Notes: a model not told the origin generated them from the letters alone. DNA of 8,358 nt from Ruminococcaceae bacterium UBA3451 (GCA_002378845.1 DFRY01000059.1:21402-29759), one strand, 5' to 3'; numbered from the stretch's first letter, positions 1 to 5,381 are shown. Numbers and translations: made by a program.

Positions 1-538
1 CCGCCGTTACACTGCCTGCTTTAATACCCACGGTACCGACAGGAACATTGACCGCCGAATGAATGCCGTAAATGAGTTCCACGTCATGTAGCACTCCGCT
101 TTCAACAATCTTCAGCGCACCCAGCGAAGATTCTTCCCCCGGCTGAAAAATGATTTTTACCGTGCCGTTTAACTGCCCTTCCTTTTGCTTCAGCAGAATT
201 GCCGTCCATAAAATAGAAACGATATGAAAATCGTGGCCGCAGGCGTGCATTTTGCAGGAGGTTTGGGAGCGATAGGATAAGTCGGTCTCTTCCTGAATGG
301 GAAGCGCGTCGATGTCGCATCGAATTGCGATAACCGGCCCGGGCTTTTTGCCCCCCACCTGCGCCACCAAACCCGTCTTAAGCGGCAAATTCAATAGTTC
401 AATATCCGCTTCGGTCAAAAGCTCCCGAATCCGTTTTGTTGTTTCCACCTCTTCAAACGATAATTCCGGGTGTGCGTGAAACCATTGAAAAACACGGACG
501 AATGTTTCTTCCTGTAACGCTTTCTCTGTATTGATCAT
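1..538 (-). CDS. M20D family amidohydrolase (partial, C-terminus outside window)
   Basis: The visible 179 codons read without a stop from an ATG at 538 to the window edge. The family comprises cytosolic metal-dependent amidohydrolases that remove acyl groups from N-acyl amino acids or related amides (hippurate hydrolase, N-acetyl-cysteine and N-acetyl-diaminopimelate deacetylases). Visible motifs in order are HAHPELSFEE (21-30), DIDALP (75-80), the metal site MHACGHDFH (97-105, with the M20D-type cysteine C100 and H102), QPGEE (132-136, with the catalytic glutamate) and YGIHSA (about 157-162). A full family member is about 380-400 aa, so roughly half is seen, covering the first part of the catalytic domain. 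The start is supported by AGGAG 11 bases upstream. I see no promoter between this gene and the terminator at 632-666, so expression may depend on read-through from the cysteine-rich peptide gene upstream. Family call is firm; substrate is unknown. Confidence 0.92.
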   Translation of the reverse strand, partial: MINTEKALQEETFVRVFQWFHAHPELSFEEVETTKRIRELLTEADIELLNLPLKTGLVAQVGGKKPGPVIAIRCDIDALPIQEETDLSYRSQTSCKMHACGHDFHIVSILWTAILLKQKEGQLNGTVKIIFQPGEESSLGALKIVESGVLHDVELIYGIHSAVNVPVGTVGIKAGSVTA

Positions 539-631
539 GTATGCAACATCTCCTGTTCGATTTTCTTTTCTCACCGCCATACGGCTTTCCCACTTGTTCC
601 TCTGCTCCGTGTTATGAACGAACCGACAAAG

Positions 632-666
632 AAAAAGGCCGACAGGCTTTTGGCCTGTCAGCCTTT
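632..666 (-). terminator. Intrinsic terminator, minus strand
   Basis: A 14-bp stem (634-647 with 653-666, 5-base loop) is followed on the minus strand by a T run (TTTTTCTTT). The one non-Watson-Crick position (640/660) is a G-U pair in minus-strand RNA but a C-A mismatch in plus-strand RNA, which favours the minus orientation. It lies between the cysteine-rich peptide gene and the M20D gene, so it either ends the peptide transcript or acts as an attenuator for the amidohydrolase. Confidence 0.85.
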
Positions 667-695
667 GGTTTACTGAAACAGATGCATCAGATGCA

Positions 696-836
696 TTACG
701 GCAGTAAAAAGCCCAGGTCATATTTTATTTTGGGCATACAACAACACATGGTACAGCTCATACAGCTTACCATGGAACTAACGCCAAAATTTCCGATCTG
801 ACTTTTCATTTTCTTACTTTCGCTTATTGGTATCAT
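696..836 (-). CDS. Small cysteine-rich peptide (46 aa), unknown function
   Basis: Not a family I recognise. The peptide has a charged N-terminal part (MIPISESKKMKSQIGN, 1-16), then a Cys/Met/Ser-rich core (VSCMSCTMCCCMP, 23-35; cysteines at 25, 28, 31, 32, 33), and a C-terminal tail KIKYDLGFLLP (36-46). There is no hydrophobic signal peptide. The case that it is real: GGGAGG lies 8 bases before the ATG, a near-perfect promoter sits at 887-915, and a minus-strand terminator lies about 30 bases after the stop, making a complete transcription unit. The layout (charged leader, Cys/Ser/Thr core) resembles a RiPP precursor, but no modifying enzyme is in the window. It could also be a metal-binding peptide, or a leader peptide whose Cys codons sense cysteine supply for the downstream amidohydrolase. 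A hairpin (747-774) lies inside the Cys-coding part. Existence is likely; function is open. Confidence 0.68.
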   Translation of the reverse strand: MIPISESKKMKSQIGNFGVSSMVSCMSCTMCCCMPKIKYDLGFLLP

Positions 837-886
837 TGTTATGCCCTCCCATAATATAGTATTTATATATGTTTTATTGCATTACT

Positions 887-915
887 ATAATACGATGATT
901 CCCGAAAAATGTCAA
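887..915 (-). promoter_or_regulatory. Sigma-A-type promoter of the cysteine-rich peptide gene
   Basis: Minus strand TTGACA (915-910), 17-base spacer, TATTAT (892-887). The -35 is perfect and the -10 has one mismatch. Transcription would start near 880, about 45 bases before the ATG at 836, leaving room for the GGGAGG at 850-845. It points at the peptide gene and, by read-through, at the M20D gene. Confidence 0.82.
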
Positions 916-1001
916 GGATTTCAAGAAGAAAAAGATTTCTCTCCCTTTTCCATATCTTTTCCACTCGTTTTGCTGTAAAACTAAATAGATTGACGGAACA
1001 A

Positions 1002-1035
1002 AAAAAGGCGCCGGCATAAAACCCGGCGCCTTTTT
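1002..1035 (-). terminator. Intrinsic terminator of the SDR/UPF0303/AroE operon (bidirectional shape)
   Basis: An 8-bp GC stem GGCGCCGG (1007-1014) pairs with CCGGCGCC (1023-1030), extended by an A run and T run on either side. It starts 8 bases beyond the stop of the AroE-like gene on the minus strand, so it ends that operon. The flanking A and T runs would let it work in both directions. Confidence 0.9.
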
Positions 1036-1043
1036 GATGTATT

Positions 1044-1898
1044 TTATTCGCAAAATTCTTTTTGTAACGCTTTTTTCATCGCTTCGACCGGGGCTTCTTT
1101 CCCTGTCCACAGCTGAAAACCGATAACACCCTGATTTACCAGCATGGACAGCCCGTCAAAGGTTTTGCAGCCTTTCGCCAAAGCCCGCTTGATAAACTCG
1201 GTTTTCGGCGGATTCGGGATTACGTCGCACACAACCATTTGCGGCAAAAGCGTATCGTAATTTAGATTCGGGCAGTCGGTATCCGGATAAAGCCCCACAC
1301 TGGTTGCCTGCACCAATATGTCGGTATTATCGGGAACCGAAAATGTATGATCCCATAGCGCAAAATCCGCTTTTGCCGGCGTTTTGGTGTTAAGCAGTTC
1401 GACAAGGGCTTTCCCCCTGCTTTCTTCCCGGTTCACAACCGTAATATGCTGAACTTTCGCCATGGCAAGTTCCACCGTAATTACTCTTGCGGCACCGCCC
1501 GCGCCGAGCACAACCGCATTTTTGCCTTCGATTTCCACGCCGCTTTCGCGCAGGGATTTAATAAACCCTTTTCCGTCCGTATTTTCGCCGTAGGTTTCCC
1601 CATCCTTTAGGTATACGGTATTTACCGCGCCCATAATCTGTGCGTCGGGGGCCACATGGTCAAGGTACTTCAAGATTTCAACTTTATGCGGAATGGTCAC
1701 GTTGCAGCCCTTATACCCCAGCGCTTTTAATGACTGAACGGCAATTTGCAGATTTTCCGGTCTTACTTCCATCGTAATATAGCGGTAATTCAGACCAAGC
1801 TGTTGAAATCCAGCTTCAACCATAACCACGGTGGGGTTTTCTTCAACAGGGCAGCCAAAAAGGCCAACCAGCTCACTTCTGTAACATTTCTCCGGCAT
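1044..1898 (-). CDS. aroE: Shikimate dehydrogenase family protein (AroE-like, variant substrate motif)
   Basis: The 284-aa length is normal for AroE, which reduces 3-dehydroshikimate to shikimate with NADPH in aromatic amino acid synthesis. Conserved features: NVTIPHK with catalytic K72, GENTDGKGF with catalytic D108, nucleotide loop GAGGAAR (132-138), NREESR (156-161) typical of NADP use, and MLVNQGVIGFQLWTG near the C-terminus. Odd: the usual N-terminal HSxSP substrate motif is replaced by EENPT (19-23), so the serines that hold the shikimate carboxylate are missing, with only T23 as a possible substitute. This suggests an AroE paralogue acting on a related cyclic hydroxy acid (quinate-like or other) rather than the housekeeping enzyme. 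The ATG at 1898 has AAAGGAAG upstream. It lies 17 bases after the end of the UPF0303 frame and is the last gene of the operon. Fold certain; substrate uncertain, and the symbol denotes the family only. Confidence 0.88.
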   Translation of the reverse strand: MPEKCYRSELVGLFGCPVEENPTVVMVEAGFQQLGLNYRYITMEVRPENLQIAVQSLKALGYKGCNVTIPHKVEILKYLDHVAPDAQIMGAVNTVYLKDGETYGENTDGKGFIKSLRESGVEIEGKNAVVLGAGGAARVITVELAMAKVQHITVVNREESRGKALVELLNTKTPAKADFALWDHTFSVPDNTDILVQATSVGLYPDTDCPNLNYDTLLPQMVVCDVIPNPPKTEFIKRALAKGCKTFDGLSMLVNQGVIGFQLWTGKEAPVEAMKKALQKEFCE

Positions 1899-1915
1899 TT
1901 TATTCTTCCTTTCCC

Positions 1916-2425
1916 TTAGGAATTAAACTCTTCGGGATTTACATTCAAATAATCACACAGCACATCGACCAGAAGCTGATGGTCTGTTTCATGCGGCAGA
2001 CCGGAGCAGCATACCGAGCCGATCACACCGGTACCCTATAAGCAAATGGGAAACCCGCCGCCCAAAAAAACAAACTCGTCCGCAGGAAGAAAACCCTCTT
2101 CCGCCGGGGTCATCCCCTTATATTCCAACAGGGTGCCTTCATGCAACGAACTTTTATGAACGGTGTTAACCGTGTTCGCCTTGCGCCGCAGCCAATTGTC
2201 GTTATGTTTGTTGGTGCCTTCAAAACCGTAGCGAAACACCTTAAAGCCGTTCACGGTAATATCAAATGCGGGGGACAGCCCGCGCTTCTTTGCTTCCGCA
2301 ATCAGCTTCAGCCCCAGTTCCAGCGCGTCGGAATTGGAAAAATGGTCGAACTGCAAAAGCTGTTCCTGTTTTTCGAATTTTTTCAATTTTGCTTCCAGAA
2401 CCTTTTTATCCATTGTTTCTGCCAT
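1916..2425 (-). pseudogene. UPF0303 / GlcG-HbpS-like protein gene interrupted by an in-frame TAG
   Basis: Translation from ATG 2425 gives 129 residues typical of the UPF0303 branch of the GlcG/HbpS (PF03928) family, including LLQFDHFSNSDALELGLKL (23-41), DITVNGFKVFRYGFEGT (55-71), NTVNTVHKSSL (84-94) and GGGFPICL (122-129). A TAG at 2036-2038 then interrupts it, but the same frame continues for 39 more codons with family sequence (GTGVIGSVCCSGLPHETDH and on) to TAA at 1916-1918. With the stop read as an amino acid the protein would be 169 aa, close to family size. The simplest cause is one base change from a Lys or Gln codon. It may be a recent pseudogene, a sequencing error or a suppressed stop. 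SD AGGAGG sits 8 bases before the ATG. Members bind haem or small ligands, or have no known role. It is flanked by the SDR and AroE-like genes in one operon. Confidence 0.85.
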
Positions 2426-2474
2426 TGTAATTGCCTCCTGTATTTATTTCTATGAAATCGACCAAACCTTTGTA

Positions 2475-3233
2475 TCAAACGGTAGTCCAACCGCCGTCAA
2501 TAACAAGAATGGAGCCGCTGGCCATGTCGGCATTATCGCTCGCCAGGTAATGCACCGCAGACGCAATATCATGAATGGTTCCCAGCCGGCCGCGCGGAAT
2601 TCTGGCCAGCACGGAATCGCGGAAGCTTGGCGTATCAAGCCGCTCCGCTGTACCGGGAGTGTACGTAAACGTGGGCGCAACCCCGCTGACAATCACGCCG
2701 TTTTTTCCCCATTCCAACGCAAGCACGCGGGTCATTTGGTTCATTCCGCCCTTGGAAGCACAGTAAACCACTTCCCCTTCGTTCGCCACAAACGAAATCT
2801 GCGAGCTGATATTGATAATTCTGCCGTACTTTCTTGGCAGCATATGCTTTGCGGCGGCCTGCGAACAGAAAAACGCCCCGCGCAGGTTCAAGTCCATCAT
2901 TGTGTCCCAATCATTCTGTGTTACTTCGATTGCCGGAATGGGGTGCCCCATGCCCGCGCAGTTAATCAGAATATCAATCTGACCCAACTCTTCTATAATT
3001 GTGTGAAACAGCGGTTCAATAGCGGGAACATCACGAAGATCCAGCGCATAAACAAACGCGTTCTGCCGTTTCTCCTTCAGTTCTTTTCTTAGCTTTTCGG
3101 CGCTTTCCTCATTGCTCCCGATTGCGGCCACCACCGCGCCCTGTTCCAAAAAATAATCCACCAGACCTCTGCCAATTCCGTTTGTTCCGCCGGTAATGAC
3201 CATGATTTTACCTTTTAACGAAAAATCATTCAT
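2475..3233 (-). CDS. Short-chain dehydrogenase/reductase (classical SDR)
   Basis: A 252-aa cytosolic NAD(P)-dependent oxidoreductase of normal classical-SDR length. Visible motifs: TGGTNGIG (14-21) cofactor loop, ALDLRD (63-68), NCAG (91-94), N116 of the LNLRG segment, the NISSQ serine (143-144), and the catalytic YCASK (Y157, K161). The end, SGSILVIDGGWTTV, is typical of the gluconate 5-dehydrogenase/KduD/FabG-like group, so the substrate is probably a sugar acid, polyol or 3-oxo compound; the exact substrate cannot be read. The ATG at 3233 has AAGGAG about 10 bases upstream. It is the first gene of the operon, 49 bases ahead of the UPF0303 gene, and shares a divergent regulatory region with the hydrolase/TetR pair, so co-regulation by that TetR protein is possible. 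Confidence 0.93.
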   Translation of the reverse strand: MNDFSLKGKIMVITGGTNGIGRGLVDYFLEQGAVVAAIGSNEESAEKLRKELKEKRQNAFVYALDLRDVPAIEPLFHTIIEELGQIDILINCAGMGHPIPAIEVTQNDWDTMMDLNLRGAFFCSQAAAKHMLPRKYGRIINISSQISFVANEGEVVYCASKGGMNQMTRVLALEWGKNGVIVSGVAPTFTYTPGTAERLDTPSFRDSVLARIPRGRLGTIHDIASAVHYLASDNADMASGSILVIDGGWTTV

Positions 3234-3304
3234 TCTTTTCTTCTCCTTCTTTTCGGAAATTTCTGCTGAAACAAATGGGTTCTTTCGCCACCAATCCTGC
3301 TGTA

Positions 3305-3333
3305 AGTATAGCGCACAGGGTTGCTGTTTGCAA
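3305..3333 (-). promoter_or_regulatory. Promoter of the SDR operon
   Basis: Minus strand TTGCAA (3333-3328), 17-base spacer, TATACT (3310-3305): one -35 and one -10 position each near consensus. Transcription would start around 3298, about 65 bases before the SDR ATG. It lies some 75 bases from the palindromic operator of the divergent promoter and does not overlap it. Confidence 0.65.
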
Positions 3334-3401
3334 TCCTTGTTTTGCTAAATCAGAAATGTAATTTGTTACATTCTACCTTATGCTGTTTTATCTAAAATTT
3401 A

Positions 3402-3430
3402 TTGACAAACTAATCTAATTAGTTTATTAT
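3402..3430 (+). promoter_or_regulatory. Promoter of the hydrolase-tetR operon
   Basis: Perfect TTGACA (3402-3407), exactly 17 bases, then TATTAT (3425-3430). The expected start is near 3437. The whole spacer is taken up by the palindrome at 3407-3425, so RNA polymerase and a repressor bound there would exclude each other. Confidence 0.85.
3407..3425. promoter_or_regulatory. Probable TetR-family operator
   Basis: A perfect 8-bp inverted repeat AAACTAAT / ATTAGTTT with a 3-base centre fits exactly between -35 and -10. The 9-base half TAATTAGTT (3416-3424) recurs as a direct copy at 3437-3445, 21 bases (two helical turns) downstream, which suggests a second, weaker site. The nearby tetR gene in the same transcript is the obvious candidate regulator, giving negative autoregulation relieved by a ligand. 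Confidence 0.72.
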
Positions 3431-3461
3431 TTATTTTAATTAGTTCTGATGAAACAATTAC

Positions 3462-4121
3462 GTGCCCAAATCGAAGGAGGGGTTAACCATAAAAATCAAT
3501 AAGGAAGTCTTTATGCTGGAAAGCACCGTACACAGCCACGCATACCTGATTCAGGGTGCCGAAAACATTTTAATCGACACCGGAATGCCCAGTTCCGCCG
3601 ACCGGATTTTACAGGAACTGAACAGCCTTGGCGCGGCAAAGCTCAATCATATTCTGTTAACGCACCACGACGTGGACCACATGGGAAACGCACAGCAAAT
3701 ACAGCAAAAAACCGGTGCAAAGCTTTGGGCGCCGGAGGAAGATATTCCGTATATTACAGGCGAAAAAAAGCGCCCCGGAGTAAAACTGCTTGTTGGTGCG
3801 CTTGTCCGGCCGAAAGTCCCCATGGTAAGCGGCGGGTATTCCTCTGCTCCCGATTTTGACGGAATCAAGGTCATTCATGCGCCGGGCCATACGCCGGGTC
3901 ATGTGATTTTTACTTACCGTGATGTCGTTTTCCTTGGGGATTTATTCAAAATTGTGGACGGAGTATTTCAGCCAATGCCGGCTTATTTAACCTGGAGCCG
4001 CGCGGAAGCGGCGAAATCTGTCGCTCTGCTGAAAACCCTGGATTTTGAATGGCTGTGCCCGGCGCACGGTCAGCCGATGCGCCGCAATGCCGCGTTGGAA
4101 CAATTCTTACGTCAGTATTAA
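3462..4121 (+). CDS. Metallo-beta-lactamase-fold hydrolase
   Basis: A 219-aa single-domain MBL-fold protein of the glyoxalase II-like size class; a cytosolic hydrolase of unknown substrate. Metal ligands (numbered from GTG 3462): THHDVDH (67-73, H68, D70, D72, H73; aspartate stands where HxHxDH has its second His, a variant I recall in other members), PGHTPGH with H143, FLGD with D160 and CPAHG with H202. The start is uncertain. GTG 3462 has no SD. A strong AAGGAGGGG at 3474-3482 lies 8 bases before an in-frame ATA at 3489, which begins the family-like sequence KINKEVFMLES; the first ATG is at 3513, too far from that SD. I give the longest frame, but the SD suggests 3489. It is followed after 38 bases by the TetR gene, in the same transcript. 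Confidence 0.9.
   Translation: MPKSKEGLTIKINKEVFMLESTVHSHAYLIQGAENILIDTGMPSSADRILQELNSLGAAKLNHILLTHHDVDHMGNAQQIQQKTGAKLWAPEEDIPYITGEKKRPGVKLLVGALVRPKVPMVSGGYSSAPDFDGIKVIHAPGHTPGHVIFTYRDVVFLGDLFKIVDGVFQPMPAYLTWSRAEAAKSVALLKTLDFEWLCPAHGQPMRRNAALEQFLRQY
3474..3482 (+). promoter_or_regulatory. Strong SD inside the apparent 5' end of the hydrolase frame
   Basis: AAGGAGGGG followed by TTAACC and then ATA at 3489. It would be ideally placed for initiation at ATA 3489 and is wasted if translation begins at GTG 3462. It therefore argues that the true N-terminus is at codon 10 of the long frame, possibly using a non-canonical AUA start. Confidence 0.6.
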
Positions 4122-4159
4122 ACCATACATAACAAAATACGATATTGGGGAGTGATTGC

Positions 4160-4735
4160 ATGGAAACAAGGAATAAACTTGACCGAACTGTCATTGTCCT
4201 TACCGCCGCGGCTTTATGCGAAGAAGTCGGACTTGACAACCTGACGCTGAATCAGCTTGCAGACCGGCTGAAAATAAAAACTCCATCGCTTTACAATCAT
4301 ATCAGTGGGCTGAAAGACGTGTATTCCGGCTTATCCGCGCTCGGCTTGCAGCGCCTTGGCGAAATCATTCAAACGGCAGCGGTCGGGCGTTCCGGCGACG
4401 AAGCCGTTTCTGCGGTTGCGCTGGAATACCGAAAATTCGCAAAAGAAAACCCGGAGCTGTACAAAGCAATTCTAAAAGCGCCCGAGCTGCAGGAACCCAA
4501 AATACTGGAGGCTGAAAATATTGTAACGCAAATTATGTTTCGTGTGTTGGAACCTTACCATTACAGTAAAGAGGAGACGTTCCACATCATCCGTGGCTTT
4601 CGCAGCGCGGTACACGGGTTTGTTTCACTGGAAGCGGCGGGGTTCTTCCGGGCGGAATACGATTTGGAAAAAAGCTACCGGGAACTGGTTGCCCTATTCC
4701 TTTCCGGTATGGAATCGCGCCGTACTTTGCCGTAA
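4160..4735 (+). CDS. TetR/AcrR family transcriptional regulator
   Basis: A 191-aa protein of normal TetR length. The N-terminal helix-turn-helix is clear: LTLNQLADRLKIKTPSLYNHI (28-48), with the classic T-x-LYNHI recognition segment. The C-terminal half contains FRSAVHGFVSLEAAGFF (about 147-163), characteristic of the WHG-type ligand-binding domain (PF13305). It probably acts as a dimeric repressor released by a small ligand. ATG 4160 is preferred over TTG 4145 because GGGGAG (4147-4152) lies 7 bases before the ATG and overlaps the TTG. It is co-transcribed with the hydrolase 38 bases upstream, and the palindrome at 3407-3425 in their shared promoter is the likely operator. The divergent SDR operon is a plausible second target. 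No clear terminator follows. Confidence 0.93.
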   Translation: METRNKLDRTVIVLTAAALCEEVGLDNLTLNQLADRLKIKTPSLYNHISGLKDVYSGLSALGLQRLGEIIQTAAVGRSGDEAVSAVALEYRKFAKENPELYKAILKAPELQEPKILEAENIVTQIMFRVLEPYHYSKEETFHIIRGFRSAVHGFVSLEAAGFFRAEYDLEKSYRELVALFLSGMESRRTLP

Positions 4736-4819
4736 TTTTTTCCGTTCTCCCTCCGGATTCTGTCGTTTTCATAAATATTTTTTTAATGGATAAACTATCC
4801 TGCGAAAGGAGATGTATTT

Positions 4820-4984
4820 ATGGAAATTAAGAATAACAATACCAAACATCCTTCGGCTTCCAATTCGGCGTACCCGGAATCTGTTCTCACACCGCCTACC
4901 CAGCCGCTGCCGAAGGGTTCAAAATCCCATACAAATATCAGCACCGACCCCAAAAACACGAAAGACAGCGACCCCACCCAATAA
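4820..4984 (+). CDS. Small proline-rich hydrophilic protein (54 aa), unknown
   Basis: I do not recognise it. It starts MEIKNNNTKHPSASNSAYPE and ends DPKNTKDSDPTQ. It has eight prolines and many Asn, Ser, Thr and Lys, with no Cys, no Trp and no hydrophobic segment, so it is probably unstructured and soluble. Support: AAAGGAG 8 bases before the ATG, and a good terminator (5002-5026) 17 bases after the TAA. A longer overlapping frame beginning at ATG 4812 starts directly against the SD and runs through that terminator, so it is rejected. It resembles the next small gene in composition and start region. A role as a spore-associated or other low-complexity structural peptide is only a guess. Confidence 0.62.
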   Translation: MEIKNNNTKHPSASNSAYPESVLTPPTQPLPKGSKSHTNISTDPKNTKDSDPTQ

Positions 4985-5001
4985 TTCAAAATCTATTTTT
5001 C

Positions 5002-5026
5002 GCCGCCCTGTAACAGGCGGCTTTTT
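5002..5026 (+). terminator. Intrinsic terminator after the 54-aa gene
   Basis: GCCGCC (5002-5007) pairs with GGCGGC (5016-5021). The stem extends by TG/CA past a one-base bulge, and is followed by TTTTTATTTT on the plus strand. Confidence 0.85.
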
Positions 5027-5085
5027 ATTTTCGCTGATAAATTTAACGCAGACGGAAAAGCTAAAGACGGAAGGAAGATGAATTT

Positions 5086-5259
5086 ATGAAATATAAAGAC
5101 CCGTTTCCCGGCAGCATTGCGCCCTCCCTCTTCGAAGACAAATTGACATCGAACAATCCTACCATCATACCTCCTCCGGAAGAAATCCGCAAACCGAACT
5201 ATAAGGAAAAACCCGGTCCAAAGCCGGAAACGACAAAAGATAATTTACAGTATAAATAA
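5086..5259 (+). CDS. Small proline-rich hydrophilic protein (57 aa), unknown
   Basis: Not recognised. It starts MKYKDPFPGSIAPSLFEDKL, has an IIPPPEEIRKP segment (27-37) and a KEKPGPKPETTKD tail (40-52); 11 of 57 residues are proline. There is no signal peptide, Cys or Trp, so it is probably extended or unstructured. Support: AAGGAAG 8 bases before ATG 5086 and a strong terminator about 40 bases after the stop. The alternative ATG at 5078 meets a stop after two more codons. Its start region (AAGGAAGATGAATTTATG) closely resembles that of the 54-aa gene (AAGGAGATGTATTTATG), which suggests related or co-regulated genes, though the protein sequences do not align well by eye. Confidence 0.62.
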   Translation: MKYKDPFPGSIAPSLFEDKLTSNNPTIIPPPEEIRKPNYKEKPGPKPETTKDNLQYK

Positions 5260-5297
5260 TCTGCCGGTTGCAAACCGTACAATTCAATTCGCCACCG

Positions 5298-5341
5298 AAA
5301 AAGCCGCACGGAAATTAGAATTCATTCCGTGTCGGCTTTTT
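5298..5341 (+). terminator. Intrinsic terminator after the 57-aa gene
   Basis: AAAAAGCCG-CACGGAA (5298-5313) pairs with TTCCGTGTCGGCTTTTT (5325-5341) with a single one-base bulge: about 16 bp with an 11-base loop and a T run on the plus strand. Confidence 0.88.
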
Positions 5342-5381
5342 GTTTTGCCTGCCCCTAACGCCGCTGTTTCTTCAAAAATGA

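Noticed and set aside
541..801. Plus-strand frame of 86 codons in the M20D upstream region
   Set aside because: It runs through the terminator stem and antisense to the cysteine-rich peptide gene, with no SD or protein-like composition.
696..836. Cys-rich peptide as a SCIFF (six-Cys-in-45) ranthipeptide precursor
   Set aside because: The length is similar, but it has five cysteines in a tight CxxCxxCCC block rather than the spread SCIFF pattern, and no radical SAM maturase is next to it in the window.
886..891. Perfect TATAAT on the plus strand
   Set aside because: No acceptable -35 lies 16-18 bases upstream and no plus-strand gene follows; it is the partner strand of the minus promoter region.
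2036..2038. TAG as a pyrrolysine codon
   Set aside because: UPF0303 is not a known pyrrolysine-using family and no pyl genes are visible; a nonsense mutation is simpler.
2334..3092. Long plus-strand open frame (252 codons) opposite the SDR and UPF0303 genes
   Set aside because: It is antisense to two clear family members, has no SD, and its translation has no recognisable motifs.
4812..5081. 89-codon plus-strand frame overlapping the 54-aa gene
   Set aside because: Its ATG sits directly on the SD, and the frame crosses the terminator at 5002-5026; the +8 ATG with proper spacing is preferred.
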